From: Cucumis sativus
Taxonomy: Eukaryota > Streptophyta > Magnoliopsida > Cucurbitales > Cucurbitaceae
DNA length: 64,000 nucleotides
Assembly (NCBI RefSeq): GCF_000004075.3
Contig: NC_026659.2
Coordinates: 24,756,272-24,820,271, forward strand
Reading direction: 5' to 3'
Shown here: piece after piece, positions 1-11,310 of the stretch
Numbering within the stretch: the first letter of the stretch is position 1
How the letters are laid out: every line of letters begins with the position of its first letter
Program-made: the position numbers and the translations under genes
The notes under the pieces: model-generated
Seen by the model: the letters and a program-made list of their open reading frames with translations, nothing else
Told to the model about the DNA's origin: nothing
The model's database searches: none

Positions 1-1531
1 GAATGATCGTCAAAAGTTTCAAATCAGTGTTAGGGAGAGGACGAGTAAGTATAGTTTAGTATTTTTGAGTAATCTACCGGTTCTGAAAGATTAACTAACA
101 AATGCTCATAAATTAGGAACGAAGATAAAAAATCATATCAGTACTATCAACCAACATATTTCATAAAGCTATTTTTTAAAAGAATATTTTAAGTGATTAT
201 CAAATATTAAACGCTATTTTTTAAAATGATTTTTCTTAAACAAAACTCGAAAGTTAAGCTAAACACACGTATTAGTCTAGGTAGTTCTTGAAATTTAATA
301 AATATCAATTTAGTCTTTTCTAGTTTAACATTTATAACAACTTAATTCTTAAAGTGAAAAAAAAATATATTGCACAATTGACAAACAAATTATGAATCAA
401 AACCATTTATAAATAATAAAGATGAACTCGTATCATAATAAAATTTGAAAATTAAGTTAAATTGGGAAGTATAAGAAAATTGTTGCAATTTTAGGTTTGG
501 AGACCCCATTGTCACAAACTTTAAAATTTTTCACCCATTTCACTCGATCAATTAACATAAGTTACTAAAAACAACGGTTAGTTTAACTAAATTTTGAACT
601 TGCACTAATTCTTAAATATGTGGTCATTGATGTATGAGCATGCCAATAATTGTCATCCAAGTGAGCCAACTGTTAATAATTGTTGTCGAAGTGAGCCAAT
701 TGTTATTGCCGATAATGGTTGTTGTTAGCGAAGATCATTGAAGAAGTTTGGTTTGAGGGTTTTCTGCATGAAATGGTTTATTTATGAACTAAATGTACGA
801 TAGTTTTTTATTTTCTAAAACAATGAAAAAAGTCCCTTAATTTTAATTATCAATTTCTTTTTTAAACAATTCATTGTCAATCACTCAATTTTCAAGTATT
901 CATAGTTAAAATTATTATTGATTCCAAACTAATTGTTTTTTTTATCAATGTATCGTTCAACTAACGAATCAATTAAATTTATATAAAAGACATCTTATTC
1001 TCGAGTATACCATTACTATACAACTAACCAATTAAACAACTCTTAACCGACCAAGTTATCGAAGACATTGAAGAAATAGTAGTTTGATACGCCAAGTTGT
1101 AAAATATGCTACGATAGTAAAAATCACTAATTAAAAGATAGTTTAGGTCAATGATTAGAAGAAAGTTAAAATGTAATCAAACATAATTTAATAAAATGCT
1201 AATATAGTTTTAATAGTAAATCATAAGTATAAAATTTTATCAAACCATAAAGATTATAGTTTACCTTTATCAAGCTTAACGACCAAATTTCTAATTTAAT
1301 GTAATCCAAAATCCATGTTTGAATTGAGCATTTTCGACTTGAATTGTAATATTAATCTTATTTCATTTATATCATTTTTATTTTTTATGCTTTAATTTTG
1401 TTCTTGTCCCCGATCCAACACATATTTGATCACTTTTTTATTTCTAGTAATCCTGTTTACATTCTAGCTCCTCGAACTCCTCGAACACCCCTTGATTGTT
1501 TTCTTACAAGAAACATGCTAGAATGGAATGG
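1..1531. other. AT-rich intergenic region
   Basis: No gene is supported here. The sequence is AT-rich spacer with stop codons in all frames. A short imperfect duplication of a 'gtgagccaa..tgtta' motif lies near 655-710. The last ~130 bases before 1532 lie downstream of the MORF gene on the minus strand and probably include its 3' untranslated region, but no clear polyadenylation signal was singled out. Confidence 0.6.
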
Positions 1532-3321
1532 TTATAACTTACCTGCACCCTTTAATGGTAGTTTCCTTGATGGGAAGCCAATGGAAGTTTGATGGTAAGG
1601 CATTGGACCTCTTCCTTCAGAAGCATTGCTATTCATATGTGAAGGATCTCTCCTTTCTCTACGACCTGGGGGACCGTGATTTTGAGGTGAACCTCGTGGC
1701 GAATAGTTTTGTGAAGCTATGAAATGGCGTCCATCTCCTTGTGTAGAACCCTGTTGGGAGAAGGATGGATTACCTTGCCTATTCGACGATGATCTAGATA
1801 CCCTCTCATATATTGGTTGATCAGGATTTCTTGTCTGATGTTTTCTCTCCTGCCCTCCACCAGATTGAATGGGTGGTCGTCTTGGTATAATGACTCCATT
1901 TATATATTTGTCTCCTGATTATTACAAAATAAAGTTGTAAACTTAGAAGAATCAAAGCGAAATTTCATCATGAGGATACATGATAGAAGCAAATTTAGTC
2001 ATTGTCAATTTGGACAGTTGCATACCTCCATACTCCTTGTTTACAAGATCAATATAAGAATCAGGCAATATAAACACAACACCAGGTAGACCTAGTAAAG
2101 GAAATATTTAAAATCAGAATTGAACATGGCATCTGAAAGGTGTAATTAGATGTCATCAAACAACTACCCCGAAATTTCTCTGATTCTTCCTTTGTCATCA
2201 CAGCTTGAAACCCCTTGTACGTTGTAGTACTACAAGCGTACATCTTCTGTTTTGCTTCTTCCACACTGTTCATGGTTTGGGGAAAGAAGAATGTTAGACA
2301 AAAGCATAACTCTATCAAAATTAATCATCATCTCAAGATACTAGACTAGAGCTGCAGCAGCTTCAAGTCATTTAAATGCAAGGAAAAAGGTGAGAAATAG
2401 TATGAACATAGTAAAGATTAGGCATTGTAAGAGGATCATCATGCAACAGCAACAGCAATAAACAAACAAACAAAGGAAGAGAAATGGAAACTCCACTTCT
2501 CTTATTTGGAATAATATATCAAGGTATACTCGTTAATATTCAATTTAAAATAGTGGGGAAGTCATTTCATATCTGTAGCATTTGTGTTGTGACTGAAAAC
2601 TGCTTAGGAACAATATTAGTCATCCCAAAATACTGTGGGGAATGCCATATAGACAAATCACCTATCAACATGTAGTGAATGAAGGCTTCAAAAACAAAAC
2701 ATAAGTTATGCATAGCAACACCTAGAGTCAGAATAAAGAAACGAGAAAACAAAATCCAAATCAGAATATTCAACATTGAAAAGGGTTCCAATAGAAGAAC
2801 AGAATACTGACTAACACAAGTAGTTGAAGAAACAATTCTAACAAAGTTGCGGCTCTCATGTAATAGAGAGTATGGAAGCAACAGAGGCAGAATGTAAGTT
2901 TACTTCTAAAAATAATTCAAAAAGTTTTTTTTCATAAGTTAAAAAAATCAAACCTAATATTTAGGCCTTTGGCACAGGTTTCTTCGTAGGCACAAACCAT
3001 CTCCTCGGGAGTGGGTTTTGGGTCCTTGGGAAATTCCATGATGATGAGCCAGTGGTTGTAATCGGCGCCCTCCAATGCTAATGTGTCGGACCCCACCTTG
3101 TCATCTTTGTTGTTGGACCCAAATGATGATTGGGAATATGAAGCCATTGACGACGGTATCAGTGGCCTCAGTGGCCAATGTGGTGAGATAATAGCCAGAG
3201 ATTTAGATAGTAACGGAACAGAAGGACAGAAATTAGAGTGGCTGGTTTGACGTGCCGTATAGTGGTGGAAGGCGGAAAGAGCGGATAAAATGCGGCAGAG
3301 ACGAAGTGAATGAAGTGCCAT
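1532..3321 (-). CDS. MORF1-like multiple organellar RNA editing factor, short copy
   Basis: Four exons on the minus strand: 3321-2954, 2265-2168, 2091-2026 and 1914-1532, with GT/AG borders and matching phases, giving 304 residues. After a mitochondrial-type presequence (MALHSLRL, rich in Ser, Arg and His) comes the MORF box: [12 protein letters not shown], then [34 protein letters not shown] and the [12 protein letters not shown] segment. MORF/RIP proteins bind PLS-type PPR proteins and each other in plant organelle C-to-U editosomes; this sequence most resembles mitochondrial MORF1. The start at 3321 is chosen by alignment with the tandem copy at 6298-9995; an in-frame ATG at 3498 would add 59 residues without counterpart. 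Two oddities: ALEGAD replaces the usual LEGCD, and the tail is cut short (see findings), with about 75 residues after the MORF box instead of the long repeat tail of its neighbour. Likely functional, but expression is not shown by sequence. Confidence 0.85.
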
Positions 3322-5980
3322 CAGCGGTGCAAAAGTGTGATCGGAATGGACAGGAAACGAGACAGGTGTTATTTCACATTTCCGTTGATTTTTCAGTAGA
3401 AAGAAAGACCGAAAAAGGAGAGAACAGAGATTCGAAGTAGACGAGGTGAATGAAGAAGTGAAGCTGACGGGAGAGAAGACAACCGGCGGTGGTAGCACGC
3501 CGGAGAGATATGGAAAGGATGGTCCAGTGAAATCGGGCGACGGACGTGAAGTGAACGAATTAAATATTAGGGATTTGGGTTATAGGAAGTAAAAATTGCG
3601 AAGAAAATAGTGAACATTATAGATTATTGTTTGATGGAAACTAAGAATCTTTGTTATAAGAGCAACATGAAATATGCAGATTATTGGATAAAATTAAGAA
3701 TATTTCAAAATTTTGAGCATTAGTTGAATTATAAAATCAGACAAATTTCATCTAATTTTTCTGAGCAAGTGTACTTTTATTTTATTAATAATTATCCAGT
3801 GTTCTAAAGATGTCATGGCAAATACACTCTTGGCTACCAAAAATTAACAATCAAATACTAACCGAGATTGAAGAAATTAACCTTATTGTGATGTTGAGAG
3901 AAAGAGTGATTAGAGATTAAAAGAAATTTAATGGAAGGGAGCGGAACGAAAGGGGGCAGCCAGCAGCCGAGGAAGGGTGGTGGACAAAGGAATAAAAGAC
4001 AAATGAAAGAGGGAATGACTACTAACCTTATTGTGAGGCAAAACAAAAGATTAGGGAGGGGTAGCGAAAATTTTTAAAATGGGAGGGACTTGTAGAAAGG
4101 AAGAAAGAGGGAGGGACGGAGAGCGTTGAAAAGATGACACGGCTAGGTTGAGGAGCGAGCGAGTTTTGATTCTTTAGAATTTTGGGCTTATATATATATT
4201 GTAATTGACCCCTTATTTTTCCAACCCAAAGAACCGGCCCTTCTTTCTCTTTTTTTTTTTTTCACTTTTCTAACCCAACACAAAATTTAACCCCTACGGT
4301 TTGAGTTGGATAATTCGGATTAGTCAGATTATCGATTTTTTATAACAACAACGAAAGAAAGTTTATAAATGCTTAGTAAATCAATCTAAACGGCTCATAT
4401 TTAACCTATATAATGCTTCAATATATATACATATCCAAACAAGAGAGCAATGTTGATGTGTATAACCTTGAGAGTTTGTCTTTTTCAAAAGCTAAGCTCG
4501 TAACTGCTACCAATTGCACATGTAAAACTATGTCAATATGAACAAAGTTTTCAAAAATATCAAAGGCTTTCCTGTAAAAGTGAAAATGTATACTCAAGCC
4601 TGTTTGGTTTGTTTACACTAGGAGACTTTTAATTAATCTCAAATTAATGTAAAAAGATTATTGTTAATCACCATTAACCAATAATTTCAATTTTGTGTTT
4701 AGAAACACTTTCATCAGCTGACTTTTTTCGGTTGAGTTGGTCAGCAGAATTAGTCGTGGGAGATAATCGACATAGTCACCAGAGTTGGCCGCTGAAAGTG
4801 AATCAAAGGTAGATGTTGTAAGTCGATGTGGAGGTGGTGGTCTTCGATAGAGATGAGGCAGCATAGTGAACACCAAACATAACCTTGTTGTTGGAGTCGA
4901 AAATCGGAGCTGTGTAATGGAAGAAAACAAAAGTTTAGAGTGAAATAAATAAAATGCACATAGAATCGAGTATTTCAAAATTGTGTTATTTTTATCGAAG
5001 TGAAAACAATACTTGTATTGAATGGTAAATAAAAACCAACCACTAATGCCCTAACAATATCAATAACACAGACTTCAAAAAATTTCAACTATTTCACTAG
5101 GCCAATAACTCAAGTTCACAAAAACATACTAAAATTTGTATGGATGACCCAAAAATTGAGCCTAAAATGCCATTGACCCGAATTAAAAAAATATACATAT
5201 GTACATATATATATATATCTAAATGACATGACTCTAAGAAATAACAAAACTAATTACAATAGGTATGCTAACCTAATTAAATAATCTTGCAGTTAATCGG
5301 TTTAAGTTAAGAACTATAAAAATTAAGTGTATTTCATAAATCAAAATTTATCATTGCTATGGCAATAATTAATAGAGGGAGATGAATCAAGCTAACTCAC
5401 GTAGGTTATATCTCAAATTCAAATGCAGTTCAAGCTCCTACAGAAAGAAAGAAAAAAGGAAAAAAAAACACAAAAAAGCCTTCCCTAATTGTTTTTTTAC
5501 CAGCAAGAAACACGAGACAAAATGGAATGGCCCATAGCTTTTGTAAAGATCTCTTCATATTAAATATTCAGACTGCCTCAGAATCTCCCCTGTAGAAATC
5601 AAAAGTTCTTGTTATTAAAATGTAACAATAAACCACATATTCACGTACGCTTCATGAGTGTTTTGGGACAACGAGTTGAGTTATAAAGTCTAGAGTCAAT
5701 ATGTTGGAATTAAATGTTTGTATTAGGGTGCAAAGTTGTAAGCTGGAATTCTTCGTTGAGAGGACTGTGAACTTCACTATTGAAGTTGAGTTGTTTAGCA
5801 TCCAAGAAGATGGTGGGCCGAAAACAAGTTTAAAGAGGTTTTCCAAAGAGAGAGGGACACAGCTATTCTACTAAAAATCAATAATCAAACGATAAGAAAA
5901 ATCAATGGACCAAACTATTTAATGTTTACTATATAAGAATGCCATACTTGTTTGTTCCATGCTTGTTCACCAAAAGTGTG
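3322..5980. other. intergenic region between the two MORF genes
   Basis: 3322-3600 is the 5' leader/promoter of the short MORF and is recognisably homologous to the leader of the long MORF near 9996-10280. The rest is spacer. Around 4200-4345 there is a fragment rich in 'caaccca', 'ggttTGAGTTGGATAA' and 'GTCAGATTATCGATTTTTT' words, which recurs near 53930-54000 and belongs to the dispersed 'gggttgggtt' repeat family. A coding-looking patch on the plus strand at about 5690-5870 (..FFVERTVNFTIEVELFSIQEDGG..) could be a retroelement relic but was not identified. Confidence 0.5.
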
Positions 5981-5989
5981 GCTTCGTTG

Positions 5990-6297
5990 TTCTTCTTGCA
6001 TGTTTCTTTGGTCATATTGGAAAAGTCTTGACCTTCAGTAGAGCTTGGATAAATCTGTCCTTGACCATAAGACATTCCTGCTCCTTGGAAAATTCTTGAC
6101 CTTCGGTAGAGCTAGGAAAAATCTGTCCTTGACCGTAAGACATTCCCTCCATGACCATGATATCCACCTTGCCCATACGGTCAACCCCGTGAGGGATTAA
6201 GGCCACAACCAAAATTGCCCTGACTTGGTGGAGGCATATAATCTCTATGCTTTCCTTGAGACCAATAATTTCCTTGCACGTGGTTATAACTTCCCTG
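5990..6297 (-). pseudogene. relic of the MORF tail beyond a premature stop
   Basis: Reading the minus strand past the TGA at 6300-6298 in the same frame continues the Gly/Tyr-rich repeat: QGSYNHVQGNYWSQG, then PPPSQGNFGCGLNPSRG, a second in-frame TGA, then PYGQGGYHGHGG. Equivalent units inside the intact tail read QGSYNHDVQGNYWPQG and GGPYVLGGYRGHGAG. The segment is therefore former coding sequence now outside the open frame. It may be transcribed as 3' UTR. Confidence 0.7.
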
Positions 6298-9200
6298 TCA
6301 CCTTTGATTGTAGTTTACTTGATGAGAAGGCATGGGACATCTTCCTCCCTGATAAGAATCTCCTCCTAGAGGAGCATAAGTGTTTGTAAGTGAATGATCT
6401 CTCCTTTCTTCAAGCCCTGAGGTAAAGCCACTGCCAAATATACCTTTGCCTAGTGGAGGCATGTCATAACTTACTTGCACCCTTTGATTGTAGTTTAGTT
6501 GTTCTTCATGCATGTTCCTTTGGTCACCTAGGGAAATTTTTTTACCTTCGATAAAGTTCGGATAAGATCCATGGCTCTGTCCTTGACCATAAGGCGTTCC
6601 TGCTCCATGACCACGATATCCACCGAGCACATAAGGTCCACCCTGTGTAGGATTAAAGCCACTACCATAATTACCCTGGCCTGGTGGAGGAACACAATCT
6701 CTCTGTTCTCTTTGAGGCTGATAATTTTCTTGCACATCATGATTATAACTTCCATGCTCCCTTTGACTATAGTTTCCTTGATGAAAAGGCATGGGATTTC
6801 TTCCTCCATGATAGGAATCTCTTCCTTCAAGAGCATAATTGTTCACAGGCAAATGGTCTTTCATTTCTCCAAACCATGGGGTAAAGCCACCACCAAAATT
6901 AACCTGGCCTGGTGGAGGTGCATAATCTCCCTGCTCCCCCTGGGGCCAATAATTTCCTTGCACATCATGGTTATAACTTCCCTGCTCCCTTTGATTGTAG
7001 TTTCCTCGATGAGAAGGCATTAGACCTCTTCCTTCATGATAGGAATCTCCTCCCTCAGGAGCATAAGTGTTCATAGGTGAATGATCTCTCCTTTCTCCAA
7101 GCCCTGTGGTAAAGCCACTATCAAAATTACCTTGGCCTAGTGGAAACACATAATCTCTCTGCTCTCCTTGAGGCTGATAATTTTCTTGCACATCATGGTT
7201 ATAACTACCCTGCCCCTTTTGATTGTAGTTTCCTCGATGAGAAGGCATTAGACCAGTTCCTCCTTGATAGGAATCTCTTCCTTCGTAAGCATAGGTATTA
7301 ATAGGTGAACAATCTCTCCTTTCTCCAAGCCAAGTAAAGCCACTGTCAAAATTACCTTGGACTAGGGGGGACACATAATCTCTCTGCTCTCCTTGGGGTT
7401 GATAATTTCTTTGCACATCATGGTTATAACTTCCCTGCCCTCCTTGATTGTAGTTTCCTTGATGAGACGACATTAAACCTCTTCCTCCCTGATAGGAATC
7501 TCTTCCTTCAAAAGCATAAGTATTCATAGGCGAACAATCTCTCCTTTCTCCGGGCCGCAGGGTAAAGCCACTATCAAAATTACCTTGGACTAGTGGGAAC
7601 ATGTAATCTCTTTGCTCTCCTTGAGGTTGATAACTTCCTTGCACATCATGGTTATAACTTCCTTGCGCCCTTTGATTGTAGTTTCCTCGATGAGAAGGCA
7701 TTAAACCTCTTCCTCCCTGATAGGAAGCTCTTCCTTCGAGAGCATAAGCGTTCATAGGCGAATGATCTCTCCTTTCTCCAAACCGTGGGGTAAAGCCACT
7801 ATCAAAATGACCTTGGACTAAGGGGAACATGCAATCTCTCTGCTCTCCTTGAGGGTGATAACTTCCTTGCACATCATGGTTATAACTTCTCTGTCCCCTT
7901 TGATTGTAGTTTCCTCGATGAGAGGGCATTAAACCTCTTCCTCCTTGATAGGAATCTCTTCCCTGGGGAGCATAAGTGTTCATAGGTGAATGATCTCTCC
8001 TTTCTCCGAGTTGTGAGGTAAAGCCACTATCAAAATTACCTTGGACTACTGGGAACACATCTCTTTGCTCTCCTAGAGGCCGATAATTTCCTTGCAAATC
8101 ATGGTTATAACTTCCCTGCCCCCTTCGACTGTAGTTTCCTTGATGAGGAGGCATTGGAACTCTTCCTCCTTGATATGAATCTCTTCCTTCAGGAGCACTA
8201 GTGTTCATAGGTGAATGAACTCTCCTTTCTCCAGGCCTTACGGGAATGTAATTTTTGGGTGGACGTTGTGGCAAATAGTTTTCTGAAGCTCTAAAATGGC
8301 GTCCATCTCCTTGCATACAACCCCGTTGATTAAAAGATGAATTGCCCTGCGAGTTTGGCGCCGTTCTAGGTGGCCTCTCATTTCTTGGTTGATCTGGATT
8401 TCCATTACGATCTATGGGCTCCTGCCTTCCACCATATTGAGTGGGTGGTGGTCTTGGAATAATTGTTCCATTGATATATTTGTCTCCTGAATATTACAAA
8501 ATAAAGTTGCAAACTCAAAGGTCACGATACGTTTAGTATCAAGCCAAAAATTCATCAGGAGGATACATCACTTGGTTAACTATAAAGCAAATTTAGTCAT
8601 TGTCAATCTGGACAGTTGCATACCTCCATACTCTTTCTTTTCAGGATCAATGTAAGCATCAGGCAATACAAACTCAACACCAGGTAGATCTAGTAAAAGA
8701 AATATTTAAAATCAACACTGAACATGGAATCTGAAAGTTGTAATTAGACATCATAAACAACTACCGCGAAATTTATCTGATTCTTCTTCTGTCATCACAG
8801 CTTGAAACCCCTGATACAAAGTTGTACTACAAGCATACATCTTCTGTTTTGCTTCTTCCACACTGTTCATGGTTTGGGGAAAGAATGTTAAACAAAAGCA
8901 TAACTTTCTCAGAATACTAGCGCTGCAGCAGCTTCAAGTCATTTAAATGCAAGAATAGGTAAGGAATGGTATGAACATAGTAAAGAATAAACATTGCAAG
9001 AGGATCGTGCAACAGCAACAAAACCAATATTCACTTGAGGCATGTCATGGGTAGTTGTAGATAGACTGATGATACACCGATATTCTCTTATTGTAGGACC
9101 CTTACATAGCCATACAATATCAAAAAAGTTAAGAAAACCAGAGGACACATATCCTGAGGCAACATTAAAACTTGAACTCGTGAACTTACAAATATATGAA

Positions 9201-9995
9201 CTACAATAGCTTAATCTTAGCAAAATGAAAACTCCACTTCTCTTCTTTGAAATAATATATCCAGGTTTACTCGTTAATATTCAATTTTAAATAGTTTGGA
9301 GTAATTACGTACATCCACCATTTGCGTTGTGACTGAACTGTGAAGGAATCAAATTGATCTTAAAATAATATTGGGGATGTCATATAAATGTCCTTATCAA
9401 CATGTAATGATTGAAGGATTGCAAAAAAAATCCCAAGTATGGATAGCAACACCTAGAGTCAGAATAAACAAAAATGCAAATTAGAATAGTCAACATTCAA
9501 ATGATCTCTAGGGAAAAAAAACACGATTAATTGAAGAGACAATTCTAACGAAGTTGCGCCTCTCATGTACTATAGAGAGTGGAGGCAACAGAGGCAGAAT
9601 ATAAGTTCTAAAACTCAAAGTTTTTTCAGAAGTTAAAAGAAATCAAACCTAATATTTAGGCCTTTGGCACAGGTTTCTTCGTAGGTTCGAACCATCTCCT
9701 CTGGAGTGGGTTTTGAGTCCTTAAAGTCCATGGTGATGAGCCAGTGGTTGTAATCGCAGCCCTCGAGTATTAACTTGTCAGGTTCTTTTTTCCTCGCAAA
9801 TGATGACCGGGAATAGGAAGCGATTGACGACAATCTCAATGGCCAATGTGATGAGATCATAGCGGGAGACTTGGATACTGACGGAGCGGAAGGACAAAAT
9901 ATAGAATGGCGGGTTTGACTAGATACTGCCGCATATCGGTAGAAAGTAGAAAGAACAGACAAAGAGCGACGGAGACGAAGTGAATGAAGTGCCAT
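6298..9995 (-). CDS. MORF1-like RNA editing factor with giant Gly/Tyr-rich repeat tail
   Basis: Four minus-strand exons: 9995-9649, 8862-8765, 8689-8624 and 8486-6298, all with consensus borders, encoding 899 residues. Residues 1-75 form a mitochondrial-type presequence; the MORF box runs from about residue 77 to 190 ([69 protein letters not shown]). The LEGCDYNHWLITMDF block is the MORF1 signature. From about residue 230 the protein is a tandem array of roughly eight 76-residue units containing GERRDHSPMN, GRDSYQGGRG, GNYNQRGQGSYNHD and QGNFDSGF. MORF1 proteins normally carry a shorter Gly/Gln/Tyr-rich tail, so this is a family feature strongly expanded. The frame ends at a TGA that interrupts a further repeat. 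It is a tandem paralogue of the gene at 1532-3321, with homologous introns. A telo-box tract (TAGGGTTTAGGGTTT, 10287-10301) lies upstream. Confidence 0.88.
6300..8260 (-). repeat. coding minisatellite, ~228-bp unit, about 8 copies
   Basis: On the plus strand the word 'gatctctcctttctcc' or a near variant recurs close to 8215, 7990, 7760, 7530, 7305, 7077, 6855 and 6395, a spacing of about 225-231 bp; the last interval is roughly double and contains a divergent unit. All changes between units preserve the reading frame. Each unit encodes about 76 residues rich in Gly, Tyr, Gln, Asn and Arg. Confidence 0.9.
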
Positions 9996-11310
9996 GATCG
10001 GTGCAAGACTGTAATCGGAAAGGACAGGAAACGAGACAGGTCGTTATTACACATTTCTATTTATTTTTCAGTAGAAAAGGTAGACCAAAAAACAAGAGAA
10101 AGTTACCAAGCACAGTGATTCGAAAGAAGAATTCCAGTGGAGCGTCAGCCGTGAAGTGAACGAAGAAGCGAAACTGATGGGAGAGAATATGACCGGCAGC
10201 GGCGACACGCCGTAGTGCCGGAAGGTCGTCGGAGATAGTAGGAAGATCCCGATCGACGGGCATGAAGCGAACGAATAAAAAAAAATAGGGTTTAGGGTTT
10301 TAGAATAAAAATCATAAGATAATTTCTCGGGTCGACCCATTTTGGAGGAAAAAAATGACAAATTTCTCACTTAAAAAAAACTTTGGTCAATTAATCTTTA
10401 CCTAACATCATATGTGTATATATATACACATCAGATTTGATTTCTTATGCTAATGCATAATCCATTTCAACCATAGACTAGATTGATCAAATATATATAG
10501 ATTATCGATTAAGATCAAAAACAAATATTATGATCAAATGTATAAGTTACGTATTTGTAAAGAACATTCATCATAAACTGGTACAACATACTTTATTTAC
10601 AGCACGTAAGGTTTTCAAGAACATACCTTGCAACACACTTGCATTAAAAAAAAACTGCCAATGATACAAGGCAACCCATAAAAGCCAACCAAACAACAAG
10701 AAAGTTCAAAAGAGAGACATAACAACTACCAAATAATAAAAGAAGATTTTCGTGTTCGAACTAAGCAAACATAGATTTAGAATTTCTATGATTGAGTCAT
10801 TGAGAATAAAGATGTACGTAGTTGGTATATGTATTAAGTTTTAATTCTTGTATGCTTTTCTTAACCTTGTTTTGATGTTTTAATAAAATTTGATGTATTT
10901 TTTAAAATCGAATAATCTCACGAGAACTAACTTTTTTTTTTCTATAAATAATTAATAATTTCAAACTTCCATTTTTCATCTAAATTTTCTCTCCCTTCTC
11001 TCTCTTTGTTTCCTTTTCTTTAATTTGTTGAACTTCTTTTGCTTTTTTCTCTTAACTTCGAATGTTTGTTTCCCTTCTTAAAAAGAAATTGATTTTTATC
11101 TTAATACAACACCTCTAGCTTTTGATTAACCTATCTATGTATATGCTTCTATAGTTTTTTTCTTTAGATACAACACACCAATTAGTGAGATTACGATAAT
11201 TTACTACTCTTTTAAGAATTATTGATACTCATATATACATAATACCATCGTCTACAAAACTAAAACCCTGACCAAAACCCTTACTTGAATTTCTTCAATC
11301 CAATCCCCAA
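9996..11310. other. intergenic region, divergent MORF/mTERF promoters
   Basis: 9996-10300 is the 5' leader and promoter of the minus-strand MORF gene, with a telo-box tract at 10287-10301. The rest is AT-rich. Near 11255-11283 the leader of the first mTERF gene contains 'aaaaccctgacc' and 'aaaaccctta' telo-box-like words just upstream of its ATG. No gene is seen between. Confidence 0.6.

Noticed and set aside
3322-3498. N-terminal extension of the short MORF from an upstream ATG
   Set aside because: The extra 59 residues have no counterpart in MORF proteins, and the tandem paralogue starts at the MALHS methionine; the region is homologous leader sequence.
5652-5870. Possible coding patch on the plus strand between the MORF genes
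   Set aside because: A few plausible residues (FFVERTVNFTIEVELFSIQEDGG in pieces) but no identifiable family; left unassigned.
6571-7023. 150-codon plus-strand frame across the MORF tail
   Set aside because: It is a shadow of the minus-strand repeat array; the repeated units keep several frames open by periodicity.
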